This document shows, one piece after another, positions 1 to 5,155 of a DNA stretch of 8,112 nucleotides (positions are counted from its first letter, which is position 1; every line of letters begins with the position of its first letter). Below the pieces are notes generated by a model that saw nothing but the letters and a program-made list of their open reading frames with translations, had not been told where the DNA came from and did not search any database. Source of the DNA: an uncultured Oscillospiraceae bacterium (GTDB taxonomy: Bacteria > Bacillota > Clostridia > Oscillospirales > Acutalibacteraceae). The position numbers and the translations under genes were made by a program. Where the stretch lies: positions 1-8,112 of the forward strand of contig UREO01000131.1 in NCBI GenBank assembly GCA_900546895.1, in the 5' to 3' direction.

Positions 1-186
1 TTGTAGGCGGTATAGCATTGGATAAATCGTTCCCTCTTTGGCATAACCAAATATCTTATCACCTGTTTCATTTAATTCCGTAATAATTTCATATCCGTAA
101 GTTTCCTTTTTAGCAATCAGACATAAGAGTATCATTTCAAATGACCCCTTTTTGAATTGCTGAATATATTTACTATCCGCCATCAT
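1..186 (-). CDS. PadR-family transcriptional regulator, N-terminal part (runs off the window)
   Basis: The minus strand reads 62 codons without a stop from a double ATG to the window edge. The peptide has the typical PadR N-terminal winged-helix pattern: KGSFEMILLCLIAKKETYGY (residues 13-32), then EIITELNE, then EGTIYPMLYRLQ (residues 51-62), matching the family's KGSLE..L..L....GYEI and EGT.YP.L.RL signatures. PadR proteins are small DNA-binding repressors, usually of about 100-180 residues, that often control a membrane protein or transporter next door and their own gene. The C-terminal dimerisation region lies outside the window. AGGAG (192-196 on the complement) is 5 nt before the first ATG and 8 nt before the second (181-183), so either may be used. 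The gene is divergent from the hydrogenase at 525. The family call is firm; ligand and target are unknown. Confidence 0.85.
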   Translation of the reverse strand, partial: MMADSKYIQQFKKGSFEMILLCLIAKKETYGYEIITELNETGDKIFGYAKEGTIYPMLYRLQ

Positions 187-200
187 CACTTCTCCTTTTT

Positions 201-242
201 CTATGCGGAAATACATAGTTTTACTAAGTAGTTATACATAGT
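201..242. promoter_or_regulatory. Candidate PadR autoregulatory operator boxes
   Basis: ATACATAGT occurs twice as a direct repeat (211-219 and 234-242), 23 bp apart or about two helical turns. The odd palindrome TACT-A-AGTA (222-230) lies between them. CTATG (201-205) and CATAG (214-218) form a further inverted repeat. The array overlaps the -10 box and transcription start of the divergent padR-like gene, where a PadR protein usually represses itself. Assignment to this regulator is inferred from position and symmetry only. Confidence 0.45.
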
Positions 243-268
243 ATAGATTTGAATTTTAATTTTGTCAA
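240..268 (-). promoter_or_regulatory. Sigma-A-type promoter of the padR-like gene
   Basis: On the minus strand there is a perfect -35 TTGACA (263-268), a 17-nt AT-rich spacer and a -10 TATACT (240-245), five of six to consensus. Transcription would start near 233 and give a leader of roughly 45 nt before the PadR start codon. No other comparably good promoter is seen upstream of that gene. Confidence 0.78.
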
Positions 269-333
269 TATAAAACAAATAGAGCAGTTAAATTTATTGC
301 CGTGCAGCAAATCATCACAACAAACCCGCTCAG

Positions 334-365
334 CCCCTCACTTTTTCCTTAATAAAAGCGAGGGG
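334..365. other. Stem-loop in the padR/hydrogenase intergenic region
   Basis: CCCCTC (334-339) pairs with GAGGGG (360-365). After one A/C mismatch, CTTTT (341-345) pairs with AAAAG (354-358), leaving an 8-nt loop. The plus strand continues with AATTTTC and the minus strand with no T run, so it is a poor terminator either way. No gene transcribes into it from the left. The rest of 187-524 holds the padR promoter and boxes and a small palindrome at 486-502; no gene was found there. Confidence 0.4.
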
Positions 366-485
366 AATTTTCAATCTGCTAAAGCGGACAGAACTGCATA
401 AATCTTCCGAATCTCTTTAAAAAAAATCTGCTATGTGTTATGATTTTGCCATAAGAAAATACAGAATGTACCAGATGATTGAAAA

Positions 486-502
486 TGTATCTTACGGATA
501 CA
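486..502. promoter_or_regulatory. 17-bp palindrome just before the hydrogenase ribosome site
   Basis: TGTATC (486-491) and GATACA (497-502) are perfect 6-bp inverted arms around a 5-nt spacer, ending 10 nt before the AGGAGGG ribosome site of the gene at 525. It could be a protein operator or a small leader hairpin. No convincing promoter was found for this gene: a TTGCCA (446-451) is followed 17 nt later only by TACCAG (469-474). A looser inverted repeat, TTATG-N7-CATAA (438-454), overlaps that possible -35. Confidence 0.33.
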
Positions 503-524
503 ATAACAGAACAGGAGGGAAAGC

Positions 525-1775
525 ATGACTACATTCAATGAATTATACGAAAGACTTGTAAAAGCTTCGGTGGAAAACAGGGAACCGCAGGAGCTTGAAA
601 AAATTCGGGAGCAGGAATTCGACCCGCATCACCTTGACTGTCTGCTGAATCCGGAAAAGTTTGCGCCGGTGCTCAAAATTGGCGAATGTGAATGCTCCGG
701 CAGCGGGCAGGCGCCCTGCGAGGGGAAATGCCTTTTTGACGCCCTTTACAGGGATGAAAAGGGAAATGTTCAAATCAAGAAAGATTTGTGCGTCGGCTGC
801 TCCGAGTGCATTGAGAGCTGCCGGACAAAAAAGCTGACGGCCAGCCGCGACATTCTGCCCGCGCTTGCCGCCGTACATGAAGCGAAGGCCCCTGTCTACG
901 CAATGATTGCCCCCGCCTTTATCAGCCAGTTCAGCAAAGACGTGACTCCCGGAAAGCTGCGTACCGCCTTTAAAATGCTCGGGTTTGCCGGTATGGTCGA
1001 GGTTGCCCTTTTTGCGGACATCCTTACCCTGAAAGAGGCACTGGAATTTAATAAAAATATCGTTAAGGAAACCGACTTTCAGCTTACCAGCTGCTGCTGC
1101 CCCATGTGGATTGCCATGATCCGCAAGGTGTACCATGAGCTGATGCCCCATGTGCCCGGTGCGGTTTCTCCCATGGTCGCCTGCGGGCGTGCCATTAAAG
1201 CTATTCATCCGGATGCGCTTACCGTCTTTATCGGGCCCTGCATCGCCAAAAAGGCCGAAGCGCGCGAGCCGGATGTTTCGGCTTCCACGGACTTTGTTCT
1301 GACCTTTCAGGAAGTACAGGATGTTTTTGAATTCGCAAAGCTGGATCTTGCCGCGCTGCCGGAGGATGAACGCGACCACTCGTCGCGCGCGGGAAGAATT
1401 TACGCCAGAAGCGGCGGTGTCAGCGAGGCGGTCCAGAGGACGTCCAAACGCTTGAGCCCCGACCGGAAAATCACCGTCCGCGCCCATCAGGCCGACGGGG
1501 TCCCCGCCTGCAAGGCGATGATCAACGACCTGTTGGCAGGAAAAATCGACGCAAACTTTCTGGAGGGTATGGGTTGTGTCGGGGGCTGTGTCGGCGGGCC
1601 AAAGGCGTTGATCCCCCGCGAGGAGGGCCGCGAAAACGTGAACCAGTACGGCCAGGAAGCCGTCTATCAGACCCCGATAGACAACCCTTATGTAATCGAA
1701 CTGCTGCACCGGCTTGGCTTTGACACGGTGGAAAGCCTGATCGAACACAGCGATATCTTTGCCCGCAAATTCTGA
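525..1775 (+). CDS. [FeFe] hydrogenase, TSCCCPMW type (probably group B)
   Basis: Predicted iron-only hydrogenase, interconverting protons plus electrons and H2, probably cytoplasmic (no signal peptide or membrane helix). Eight N-terminal cysteines suggest two [4Fe-4S] clusters: C55, C57, C65, C69 (unusual spacing) and C89-x2-C92-x2-C95-x3-C99 (classic ferredoxin). The H-cluster domain follows: T188-S-C-C-C-P-M-W195 (motif L1 with three cysteines rather than the usual two), FIGPCIAKKAE at 235-245 (L2; C239, K242, E245) and LEGMGCVGGC at 346-355 (L3; E347, M349, C351, C355). All expected H-cluster ligands are present. The triple cysteine and short N-terminus fit the poorly characterised group B enzymes of anaerobes such as Clostridium; that subgroup call is from memory of the motifs. 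The start has AGGAGGG (513-519) 5 nt upstream. It appears monocistronic, and its electron partner is not in the window. Confidence 0.9.
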   Translation: MTTFNELYERLVKASVENREPQELEKIREQEFDPHHLDCLLNPEKFAPVLKIGECECSGSGQAPCEGKCLFDALYRDEKGNVQIKKDLCVGCSECIESCRTKKLTASRDILPALAAVHEAKAPVYAMIAPAFISQFSKDVTPGKLRTAFKMLGFAGMVEVALFADILTLKEALEFNKNIVKETDFQLTSCCCPMWIAMIRKVYHELMPHVPGAVSPMVACGRAIKAIHPDALTVFIGPCIAKKAEAREPDVSASTDFVLTFQEVQDVFEFAKLDLAALPEDERDHSSRAGRIYARSGGVSEAVQRTSKRLSPDRKITVRAHQADGVPACKAMINDLLAGKIDANFLEGMGCVGGCVGGPKALIPREEGRENVNQYGQEAVYQTPIDNPYVIELLHRLGFDTVESLIEHSDIFARKF

Positions 1776-1790
1776 GAAGTTTGATTTTTT
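1766..1790 (+). terminator. Weak possible terminator after the hydrogenase
   Basis: CAAATT (1766-1771) can pair with AAGTTTG at 1778-1783, including one G-U pair, around a 6-nt loop, followed by A and six T. The stem is short and AT-rich and starts inside the end of the gene, so this is only a possibility. Confidence 0.25.
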
Positions 1791-1796
1791 AATTGC

Positions 1797-1860
1797 TACA
1801 GCAATTCCATTTCCGTTTGAAAAACGCAAAATTGTTGCAGAATCAACTGGAAATGCTGTA
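1797..1860 (+). repeat. Intergenic repeat with imperfect inverted ends, copy 1 (64 bp)
   Basis: The left end TACAGCAATTCCATTT (1797-1812) and the right end AACTGGAAATGCTGTA (1845-1860) are imperfect inverted repeats, 14 of 16 complementary. Read end to end it matches copy 3 at about 54 of 64 aligned positions plus one 3-nt gap, and it shares both ends with copy 2. Both ends are TA, as for elements that insert at TA, but no longer target duplication is visible. It lies between the hydrogenase and the HD gene, just upstream of the latter's promoter. Confidence 0.8.
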
Positions 1861-1888
1861 ACAAGGTCTAGGAATGCCCTTGTATCTA

Positions 1889-1897
1889 TGATATAAT
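1889..1897 (+). promoter_or_regulatory. Extended -10 promoter of the HD-domain gene
   Basis: TGATATAAT contains a perfect -10 TATAAT (1892-1897) preceded by the TGn extension. The -35 region (about 1869-1874, TAGGAA) is weak, which is usual for extended -10 promoters. The start would be near 1904, giving a leader of about 26 nt to the ATG at 1930. Confidence 0.6.
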
Positions 1898-1929
1898 AAG
1901 AAAATATCATAGGGATGGGGGCATTTGTT

Positions 1930-2517
1930 ATGGGATACAAAGAGGACTTTGAAAAAATATACATATCCAAAATCACGAGGGCGGGGAGTGCGGAGCTGCT
2001 GGAATGGCTGAAGACCACCGACTTTTTTACCGCGCCCGCAAGCACGAAATTTCATTGCGCCTGTCTGGGCGGACTTGTTCAGCACAGTGTCAGCGTATAC
2101 CGGGTGATGATGGACAGACACTTCAACGCGGAGACGGACAGTGAAGAAAGCTTTGCCATCTGCGGGCTTCTGCACGACGTCTGCAAGGCTCAGTTTTATA
2201 AAGAGAGCACCCGCAATGTGAAAAACGAAGAGACCGGCGCGTGGGAAAAGCGACCGTACTATACGATAGAGGACAGTTATCCGTACGGCCACGGGGAAAA
2301 ATCGGTCTTCCTGATCGAGCGGTTTATGCGCCTCAAAACGAGTGAAGCGATCGCTATCCGGTGGCACATGGGCGGCTTTGACGAATCCGTCCGGGGCGGA
2401 AGCTTTTCCATTGGTCTGGCGTGGCAGAAATATCCTATCGCCGTGAAGCTGCACCTTTCGGATCTGGAAAGTACCTATCTTTGTGAAAAAGGGACGTCTT
2501 CCGTACACGGAAAATAA
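1930..2517 (+). CDS. HD-domain phosphohydrolase-like protein
   Basis: A 195-residue soluble protein of the HD superfamily, metal-dependent phosphohydrolases that act on nucleotides or other phosphate esters. The metal-binding series is visible: H52 in GLVQHS, the H82-D83 doublet in GLLHDVCK, H121 in YGHGEKS, H146 in RWHMGG and D178 in HLSDLES. No second domain, signal peptide or membrane segment is seen. The substrate cannot be told; HD proteins of this size range from nucleotidases to uncharacterised housekeeping hydrolases. I chose the ATG at 1930 because the G-rich stretch 1917-1921 is then 8 nt upstream. The in-frame ATG at 1915 would add five residues but has AGGG almost touching it. The gene stands alone, with its own promoter, a terminator at 2609-2640, and inverted copies of the same intergenic repeat on either side. 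Confidence 0.8.
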   Translation: MGYKEDFEKIYISKITRAGSAELLEWLKTTDFFTAPASTKFHCACLGGLVQHSVSVYRVMMDRHFNAETDSEESFAICGLLHDVCKAQFYKESTRNVKNEETGAWEKRPYYTIEDSYPYGHGEKSVFLIERFMRLKTSEAIAIRWHMGGFDESVRGGSFSIGLAWQKYPIAVKLHLSDLESTYLCEKGTSSVHGK

Positions 2518-2533
2518 ATTTAAATCATATATT

Positions 2534-2578
2534 TACAGCATTTCCAGTTGTTTCGCAAACTGCAATGGAATTGTTGCA
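2534..2578 (-). repeat. Intergenic repeat, copy 2 (45 bp, inverted, internally deleted)
   Basis: Aligned to copies 1 and 3 on the opposite strand, it keeps the TACAGCATTTCCAGTT end (2534-2549) and the CGCAAACTG..AATGGAATTG end (2555-2573), but lacks about 19 internal bases. Its outer right end is degenerate (GTTGCA instead of GCTGTA). GTTGCAG is repeated directly at 2573-2579 and 2585-2591. It lies between the HD gene stop and that gene's terminator. Confidence 0.72.
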
Positions 2579-2608
2579 GTTACAGTTGCAGCCTGCTGAC
2601 TGCTTGTG

Positions 2609-2640
2609 CGCCGGAAGGAAGCTTCCGGCGTTTTTCTTTT
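2609..2640 (+). terminator. Strong intrinsic terminator after the HD gene
   Basis: A perfect 9-bp stem CGCCGGAAG / CTTCCGGCG (2609-2617 and 2622-2630) with a GAAG loop is followed by TTTTTCTTTT. It closes the HD transcript and insulates the GntR/ABC operon that follows. Confidence 0.9.
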
Positions 2641-2657
2641 GTTTTTTTGAAAAGCTA

Positions 2658-2685
2658 TTGACAAATTGAAAATATGATGTATTAT
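2658..2685 (+). promoter_or_regulatory. Promoter of the GntR/ABC operon
   Basis: A perfect -35 TTGACA (2658-2663) is followed after 16 nt by TATTAT (2680-2685), a good -10. Transcription would start around 2692, inside the large inverted repeat described next. Confidence 0.75.
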
Positions 2686-2713
2686 TGTATTAAGCCATTA
2701 GTACAATAATACA
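2678..2713. promoter_or_regulatory. Perfect 12-bp inverted-repeat operator of the GntR/YtrA-type regulator
   Basis: TGTATTATTGTA (2678-2689) and TACAATAATACA (2702-2713) are exact reverse complements separated by 12 nt. The left arm covers the -10 box and the right arm ends 4 nt before GGAGG, so a bound dimer would block initiation. YtrA-type GntR proteins typically repress their own operon through such a site, so the product of the next gene is the likely ligand. Confidence 0.75.
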
Positions 2714-2729
2714 GAACGGAGGTGGATCC

Positions 2730-3098
2730 ATGGCTTGGAACTTAAAATCCGACAGACCGATTTATGCACAGCTGATCGAACAGATAGAGCTTTTGATCGT
2801 ATCGGGTGTTTATCCTGCCGGATCAAAGCTGCCGTCGGTCCGCGACATGGCCGGAGAGGCTTCTGTCAACCCGAATACGATGCAGCGCGCGCTGGCACAG
2901 CTTGAGAATGACGGCTTATTATATTCGCAGCGTACCAGCGGCAGGTTTGTAACAGAGGATGTGGAGCGCATTATGCAGACGAAAAACAGTCTGGCTCAGG
3001 GACTGATTAAAGAATTTATAGAAAACATGGGCAATCTAGGCTATGATAGGCAGCAGACGATTTCTCTGCTTGAGAGGATATCAAAGGAGGAAAAATAA
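2730..3098 (+). CDS. GntR-family regulator, YtrA subfamily
   Basis: A 122-residue DNA-binding repressor. Residues 9-76 form the GntR winged helix: RPIYAQLIEQIE, then YPAGSKLPSVRDMA, then the recognition region VNPNTMQRALAQLENDGLLY and wing SQRTSGRFV. A helical tail of only about 45 residues follows, without a ligand-binding domain, as is usual for the YtrA subfamily, which controls ABC transporters encoded in the same operon. GGAGG (2718-2722) lies 7 nt before the ATG. It is the first gene of a three-gene operon, and its stop codon shares one base with the next start. The operator at 2678-2713 points to autoregulation. The inducer is unknown; relatives often respond to cell-envelope-active compounds, which is not shown here. 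Confidence 0.9.
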   Translation: MAWNLKSDRPIYAQLIEQIELLIVSGVYPAGSKLPSVRDMAGEASVNPNTMQRALAQLENDGLLYSQRTSGRFVTEDVERIMQTKNSLAQGLIKEFIENMGNLGYDRQQTISLLERISKEEK

Positions 3099-3796
3099 TG
3101 GAGAATATTTTGGAATGCCAAAATCTGGTGAAATTTTTTCCCGGATGTCTGGCACTGAATTCGATCAATCTAGCCGTACCCAAAGGCAGGATTGTCGGTT
3201 TGCTAGGTCCGAACGGCAGTGGAAAAAGCACCATGATCAAGCTGGCCAACGGCCTTATTACACCGACCAGCGGCAAAATTCTAATCGACGGGATGGAGCC
3301 GGGCATAGAAACAAAGAAGATTGTTTCTTATCTTCCGGAGCGGACCTACCTGAACGACTGGATGAATGCCAACAGTATGATCAATTTTTTTGCCGATTTT
3401 TATGAGGATTTTAATAAGCAGAAGGCGTATGATATGCTCGGTCGCCTCGGTGTAGACCCCGCTCAAAGACTGAAAACGATGAGCAAAGGCACAAAGGAGA
3501 AGGTACAGCTGATTCTGGTCATGAGCCGCGAGGCAAAGCTGTATCTGCTGGATGAGCCGATCGGCGGGGTGGACCCTGCGGCAAGGGATTACATTCTCGA
3601 CACGATCATCAGCAATTACAGCGACGAAGCTACCATCGTAATCTCCACCCACTTGATTGCAGACGTTGAAAAGGTACTGGATGAGGTCGTCTTTATCAAT
3701 CAGGGCAACATCGTGCTGACTTCCACGGTCGACGACATCCGTGAAAAAGAGAATAAGAGCGTGGATGCGCTGTTCAGGGAGGTATTTAAATGCTGA
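3098..3796 (+). CDS. ABC transporter ATP-binding protein
   Basis: A 232-residue single-domain ABC ATPase expected to drive the membrane protein encoded next. Visible motifs: Walker A GPNGSGKST (37-45), a degenerate signature MSKGTKEK (128-135) in place of LSGGQ, Walker B LYLLDEP (148-154; D152, E153), D-loop GGVDPAAR (156-163) and switch histidine H185 in ISTHL. SYLPERTYL (77-85) occupies the Q-loop region, with no obvious glutamine there. Such variants are common in YtrB/BcrA-like exporter ATPases. AAGGAGG (3084-3090) lies 7 nt before the ATG, which overlaps the GntR stop by one base, implying translational coupling. The substrate cannot be deduced. Confidence 0.92.
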   Translation: MENILECQNLVKFFPGCLALNSINLAVPKGRIVGLLGPNGSGKSTMIKLANGLITPTSGKILIDGMEPGIETKKIVSYLPERTYLNDWMNANSMINFFADFYEDFNKQKAYDMLGRLGVDPAQRLKTMSKGTKEKVQLILVMSREAKLYLLDEPIGGVDPAARDYILDTIISNYSDEATIVISTHLIADVEKVLDEVVFINQGNIVLTSTVDDIREKENKSVDALFREVFKC

Positions 3797-4581
3797 GAAA
3801 ACTTTTGAAATATGAAATACAGGCGACGGCCAGAATTTTTCTGCCAATGTATGCGCTTCTGATCGTTTTCGCGCTGTTGAATAAATTCTTTATCGCGGTA
3901 AACGCCGACTATCTGAGAATTCCACAGATCATTTCCGCAACGGTTTTCGGGGTCATCATCATCGGCATCTGCGTCATGACGCTGGTGGTCACCATTCAGC
4001 GCTACAACAAAAATCTGCTGGCTGACGAGGGCTATTTGTCCTTTACGCTGCCGGTGAAGATTCACAGCCATATCGACTGTAAAATGATCGTCTCCCTGAT
4101 GTGGACGGTTCTGAGCGTACTCGTATCGATGGTGTCCATTTTTGTGCTGGCCGTAAACCAAAATACTATTGCGTCCCTTCAGGAGTTTTTCGCGGCTTGT
4201 CTGGATTTCTTAAACAGGGTAGGTCCCGGGGCTTATATGGTTCTTTTGGAAAGTCTGCTGCTGGTGGTTGTCGGTGTTCTTGGTCAGGTTCTTACGATCT
4301 ATGCTTCCATCACGGTGGGCAACATGAGCTCCAAACATAAGATTCTGCTCAGCATCGGCACTTTTCTGGGTTTCGGCGTGATTGAACAGATCGTCATCTC
4401 CATTTTGCTGACTTCCTTCGGAGGAGGCTATCTCAATTGGGTCCAGGAAGCGGCTCATTCCGATCAAATTTTGGCAACTCAGTATTTATTGCTGTCACTG
4501 CTGATCTATGCGCTTGTGTTCGGAGCGGCATATTATTTTCTGACCAACTGGATGCTGAAAAAGAAACTGAATCTGGAATAA
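3790..4581 (+). CDS. ABC-2-type transporter permease subunit
   Basis: A 263-residue integral membrane protein with about six hydrophobic segments, near residues 16-36, 47-68, 99-122, 148-175, 185-209 and 231-253. The loop RYNKNLLADEGYLSFTLPV (71-89) resembles the conserved cytoplasmic stretch of ABC-2-like permeases in Clostridia. The C-terminus is basic (MLKKKLNLE). The start overlaps the ATPase gene by 7 nt, and GGGAGG (3777-3782) lies upstream at a suitable distance. With the ATPase it should form a dimeric exporter, or a resistance or sensing complex, in the cytoplasmic membrane. The cargo is unknown. Confidence 0.85.
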   Translation: MLRKLLKYEIQATARIFLPMYALLIVFALLNKFFIAVNADYLRIPQIISATVFGVIIIGICVMTLVVTIQRYNKNLLADEGYLSFTLPVKIHSHIDCKMIVSLMWTVLSVLVSMVSIFVLAVNQNTIASLQEFFAACLDFLNRVGPGAYMVLLESLLLVVVGVLGQVLTIYASITVGNMSSKHKILLSIGTFLGFGVIEQIVISILLTSFGGGYLNWVQEAAHSDQILATQYLLLSLLIYALVFGAAYYFLTNWMLKKKLNLE

Positions 4582-4603
4582 GCTGAACGCAAATACAGCT
4601 TTT

Positions 4604-4633
4604 GGGCGCGCCGCACGGCGCGCCTGCTTTTTT
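4604..4633 (+). terminator. Strong intrinsic terminator of the ABC operon
   Basis: GGCGCGCC (4605-4612) and GGCGCGCC (4617-4624) pair perfectly around a GCAC loop, extended by G-U pairs, and are followed by TGC and six T (4628-4633). Because each arm is itself a palindrome, the same 8-mer appears twice. Confidence 0.88.
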
Positions 4634-4663
4634 ATGGGAAGGGCTGTAAATGCGAGAATCGTA

Positions 4664-4692
4664 TTGAAATTAGCCTTGAAAAACTTTATAAT
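4664..4692 (+). promoter_or_regulatory. Promoter of the ferredoxin / sensory-hydrogenase / phosphatase operon
   Basis: TTGAAA (4664-4669), a 17-nt spacer and a perfect TATAAT (4687-4692) make a near-consensus vegetative promoter. The start near 4699 would leave an untranslated leader of about 170 nt, holding an inverted repeat at its very start, one copy of the intergenic repeat and a Rex-type site. A second promoter nearer the gene was sought and none is convincing. Confidence 0.72.
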
Positions 4693-4714
4693 AAAGATAA
4701 CCTGCAATATCTTT
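4693..4714. promoter_or_regulatory. 7-bp inverted repeat at the transcription start
   Basis: AAAGATA (4693-4699) and TATCTTT (4708-4714) are exact reverse complements separated by 8 nt, directly after the -10 box. The position suits a repressor operator or a hairpin at the mRNA 5' end. No family can be assigned from the sequence. Confidence 0.42.
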
Positions 4715-4765
4715 CCTTATAAGACCCTTTGTCCGAAATTGGCTGTGAAAGTACCTGAAGCGCAC

Positions 4766-4832
4766 TACGGCAATTCCATTTCAGTTTGCGGAGAAACTAA
4801 AACTTGCTGCAAAATTAACCGGAAATGCTGTA
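4766..4832 (+). repeat. Intergenic repeat, copy 3 (67 bp) in the operon leader
   Basis: The ends TACGGCAATTCCATTT (4766-4781) and AACCGGAAATGCTGTA (4817-4832) match those of copy 1 in the same orientation, and the interior aligns with one 3-nt gap. The transcript could fold into an imperfect long hairpin by pairing the two ends. It lies between the promoter at 4664-4692 and the Rex-type site at 4839-4856, so it separates promoter from operator and would be part of the mRNA. Confidence 0.8.
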
Positions 4833-4838
4833 AATTAT

Positions 4839-4856
4839 ATGTTAAAAAATTAACAA
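4839..4856. promoter_or_regulatory. Candidate Rex (NADH/NAD+ sensing repressor) operator
   Basis: The site ATGTTAA-AAAA-TTAACAA matches the clostridial Rex consensus TTGTTAA-N4-TTAACAA at 13 of 14 defined positions; only the first base differs. In Clostridia, Rex represses fermentative and hydrogen-forming genes when NADH is low. The site lies 16 nt before the ATG at 4873 and about 140 nt after the predicted transcription start, so it would act as a roadblock or serve a promoter I could not recognise. Confidence 0.68.
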
Positions 4857-4872
4857 ATGATGAGTGAGAGGG

Positions 4873-5127
4873 ATGGCGACTTTGGAAATCACGATTTGTA
4901 TAGGAAGTTCCTGTCATCTGAAGGGTTCGCGCGACGTCATCAAAATTTTTGAAAGGATGATATCGTTTTATCATCTGGAGGACAAAGTTACGCTCAAGGG
5001 TTCGTTCTGTATGGGGGAATGCTCCAAGAACGGCGTGTGCATCTGTGCGGACGAAGAGCGCTTCAATGTTACTCCCTCCGAAGCGGAAACATTTTTTAAC
5101 TATGAAATTGTGCCGAGAATCAAGTAA
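4873..5127 (+). CDS. Thioredoxin-like [2Fe-2S] ferredoxin (NuoE C-terminal type)
   Basis: A protein of about 84 residues carrying the four cysteines of the thioredoxin-like [2Fe-2S] fold: C9-x4-C14 in CIGSSCHLKG and C46-x3-C50 in GSFCMGECSKNG, followed by two further cysteines (C56, C58). This fold carries electrons in the NuoE/HndA subunits of NADH dehydrogenases and electron-bifurcating hydrogenases, and stand-alone copies often neighbour hydrogenase genes. The start is uncertain. GAGAGGG (4866-4872) touches the ATG at 4873 but sits 9 nt before an in-frame TTG at 4882, which would give the usual family start (M)EITICIGSSC; GTG at 4864 is also possible. It is first in the operon, 28 nt before the next gene. 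A role in passing electrons to or from the neighbouring hydrogenase-type protein is inferred. Confidence 0.82.
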   Translation: MATLEITICIGSSCHLKGSRDVIKIFERMISFYHLEDKVTLKGSFCMGECSKNGVCICADEERFNVTPSEAETFFNYEIVPRIK

Positions 5128-5155
5128 CTGAGTAAAGCGGAAGTGGGGACATAAA

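Noticed and set aside
291..314. A possible fourth, decayed copy of the intergenic repeat (ATTGCCGTGCAGCAAAT)
   Set aside because: Only about eight bases match one repeat end and the rest does not align, so chance is sufficient.
334..365. The stem-loop as an intrinsic terminator
   Set aside because: Neither strand has a proper T run after it, and no gene reads into it from either side. It is kept only as an unexplained hairpin.
543..2045. A 500-codon open frame on the minus strand opposite the 525-1775 hydrogenase
   Set aside because: The plus strand carries clear hydrogenase motifs and a good ribosome site. The antisense product has no recognisable domain and runs into the next gene and a repeat.
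2573..2591. Direct repeat GTTGCAG with 12-bp spacing as a regulatory array or CRISPR-like unit
   Set aside because: There are only two 7-bp copies, one of them the end of repeat copy 2. There are no further units.
3043..3405. A 120-codon plus-strand frame across the GntR/ABC junction
   Set aside because: It is out of frame with two well-supported genes and has no domain of its own.
4605..4624. Double GGCGCGCC as a site-specific recombination or cloning scar
   Set aside because: The two palindromic 8-mers form the stem of a normal terminator followed by six T, which explains them fully.
4634..4867. A 77-codon plus-strand frame in the leader of the ferredoxin operon
   Set aside because: It starts at the terminator, crosses the promoter and repeat copy 3, and lacks a ribosome site and any known domain.
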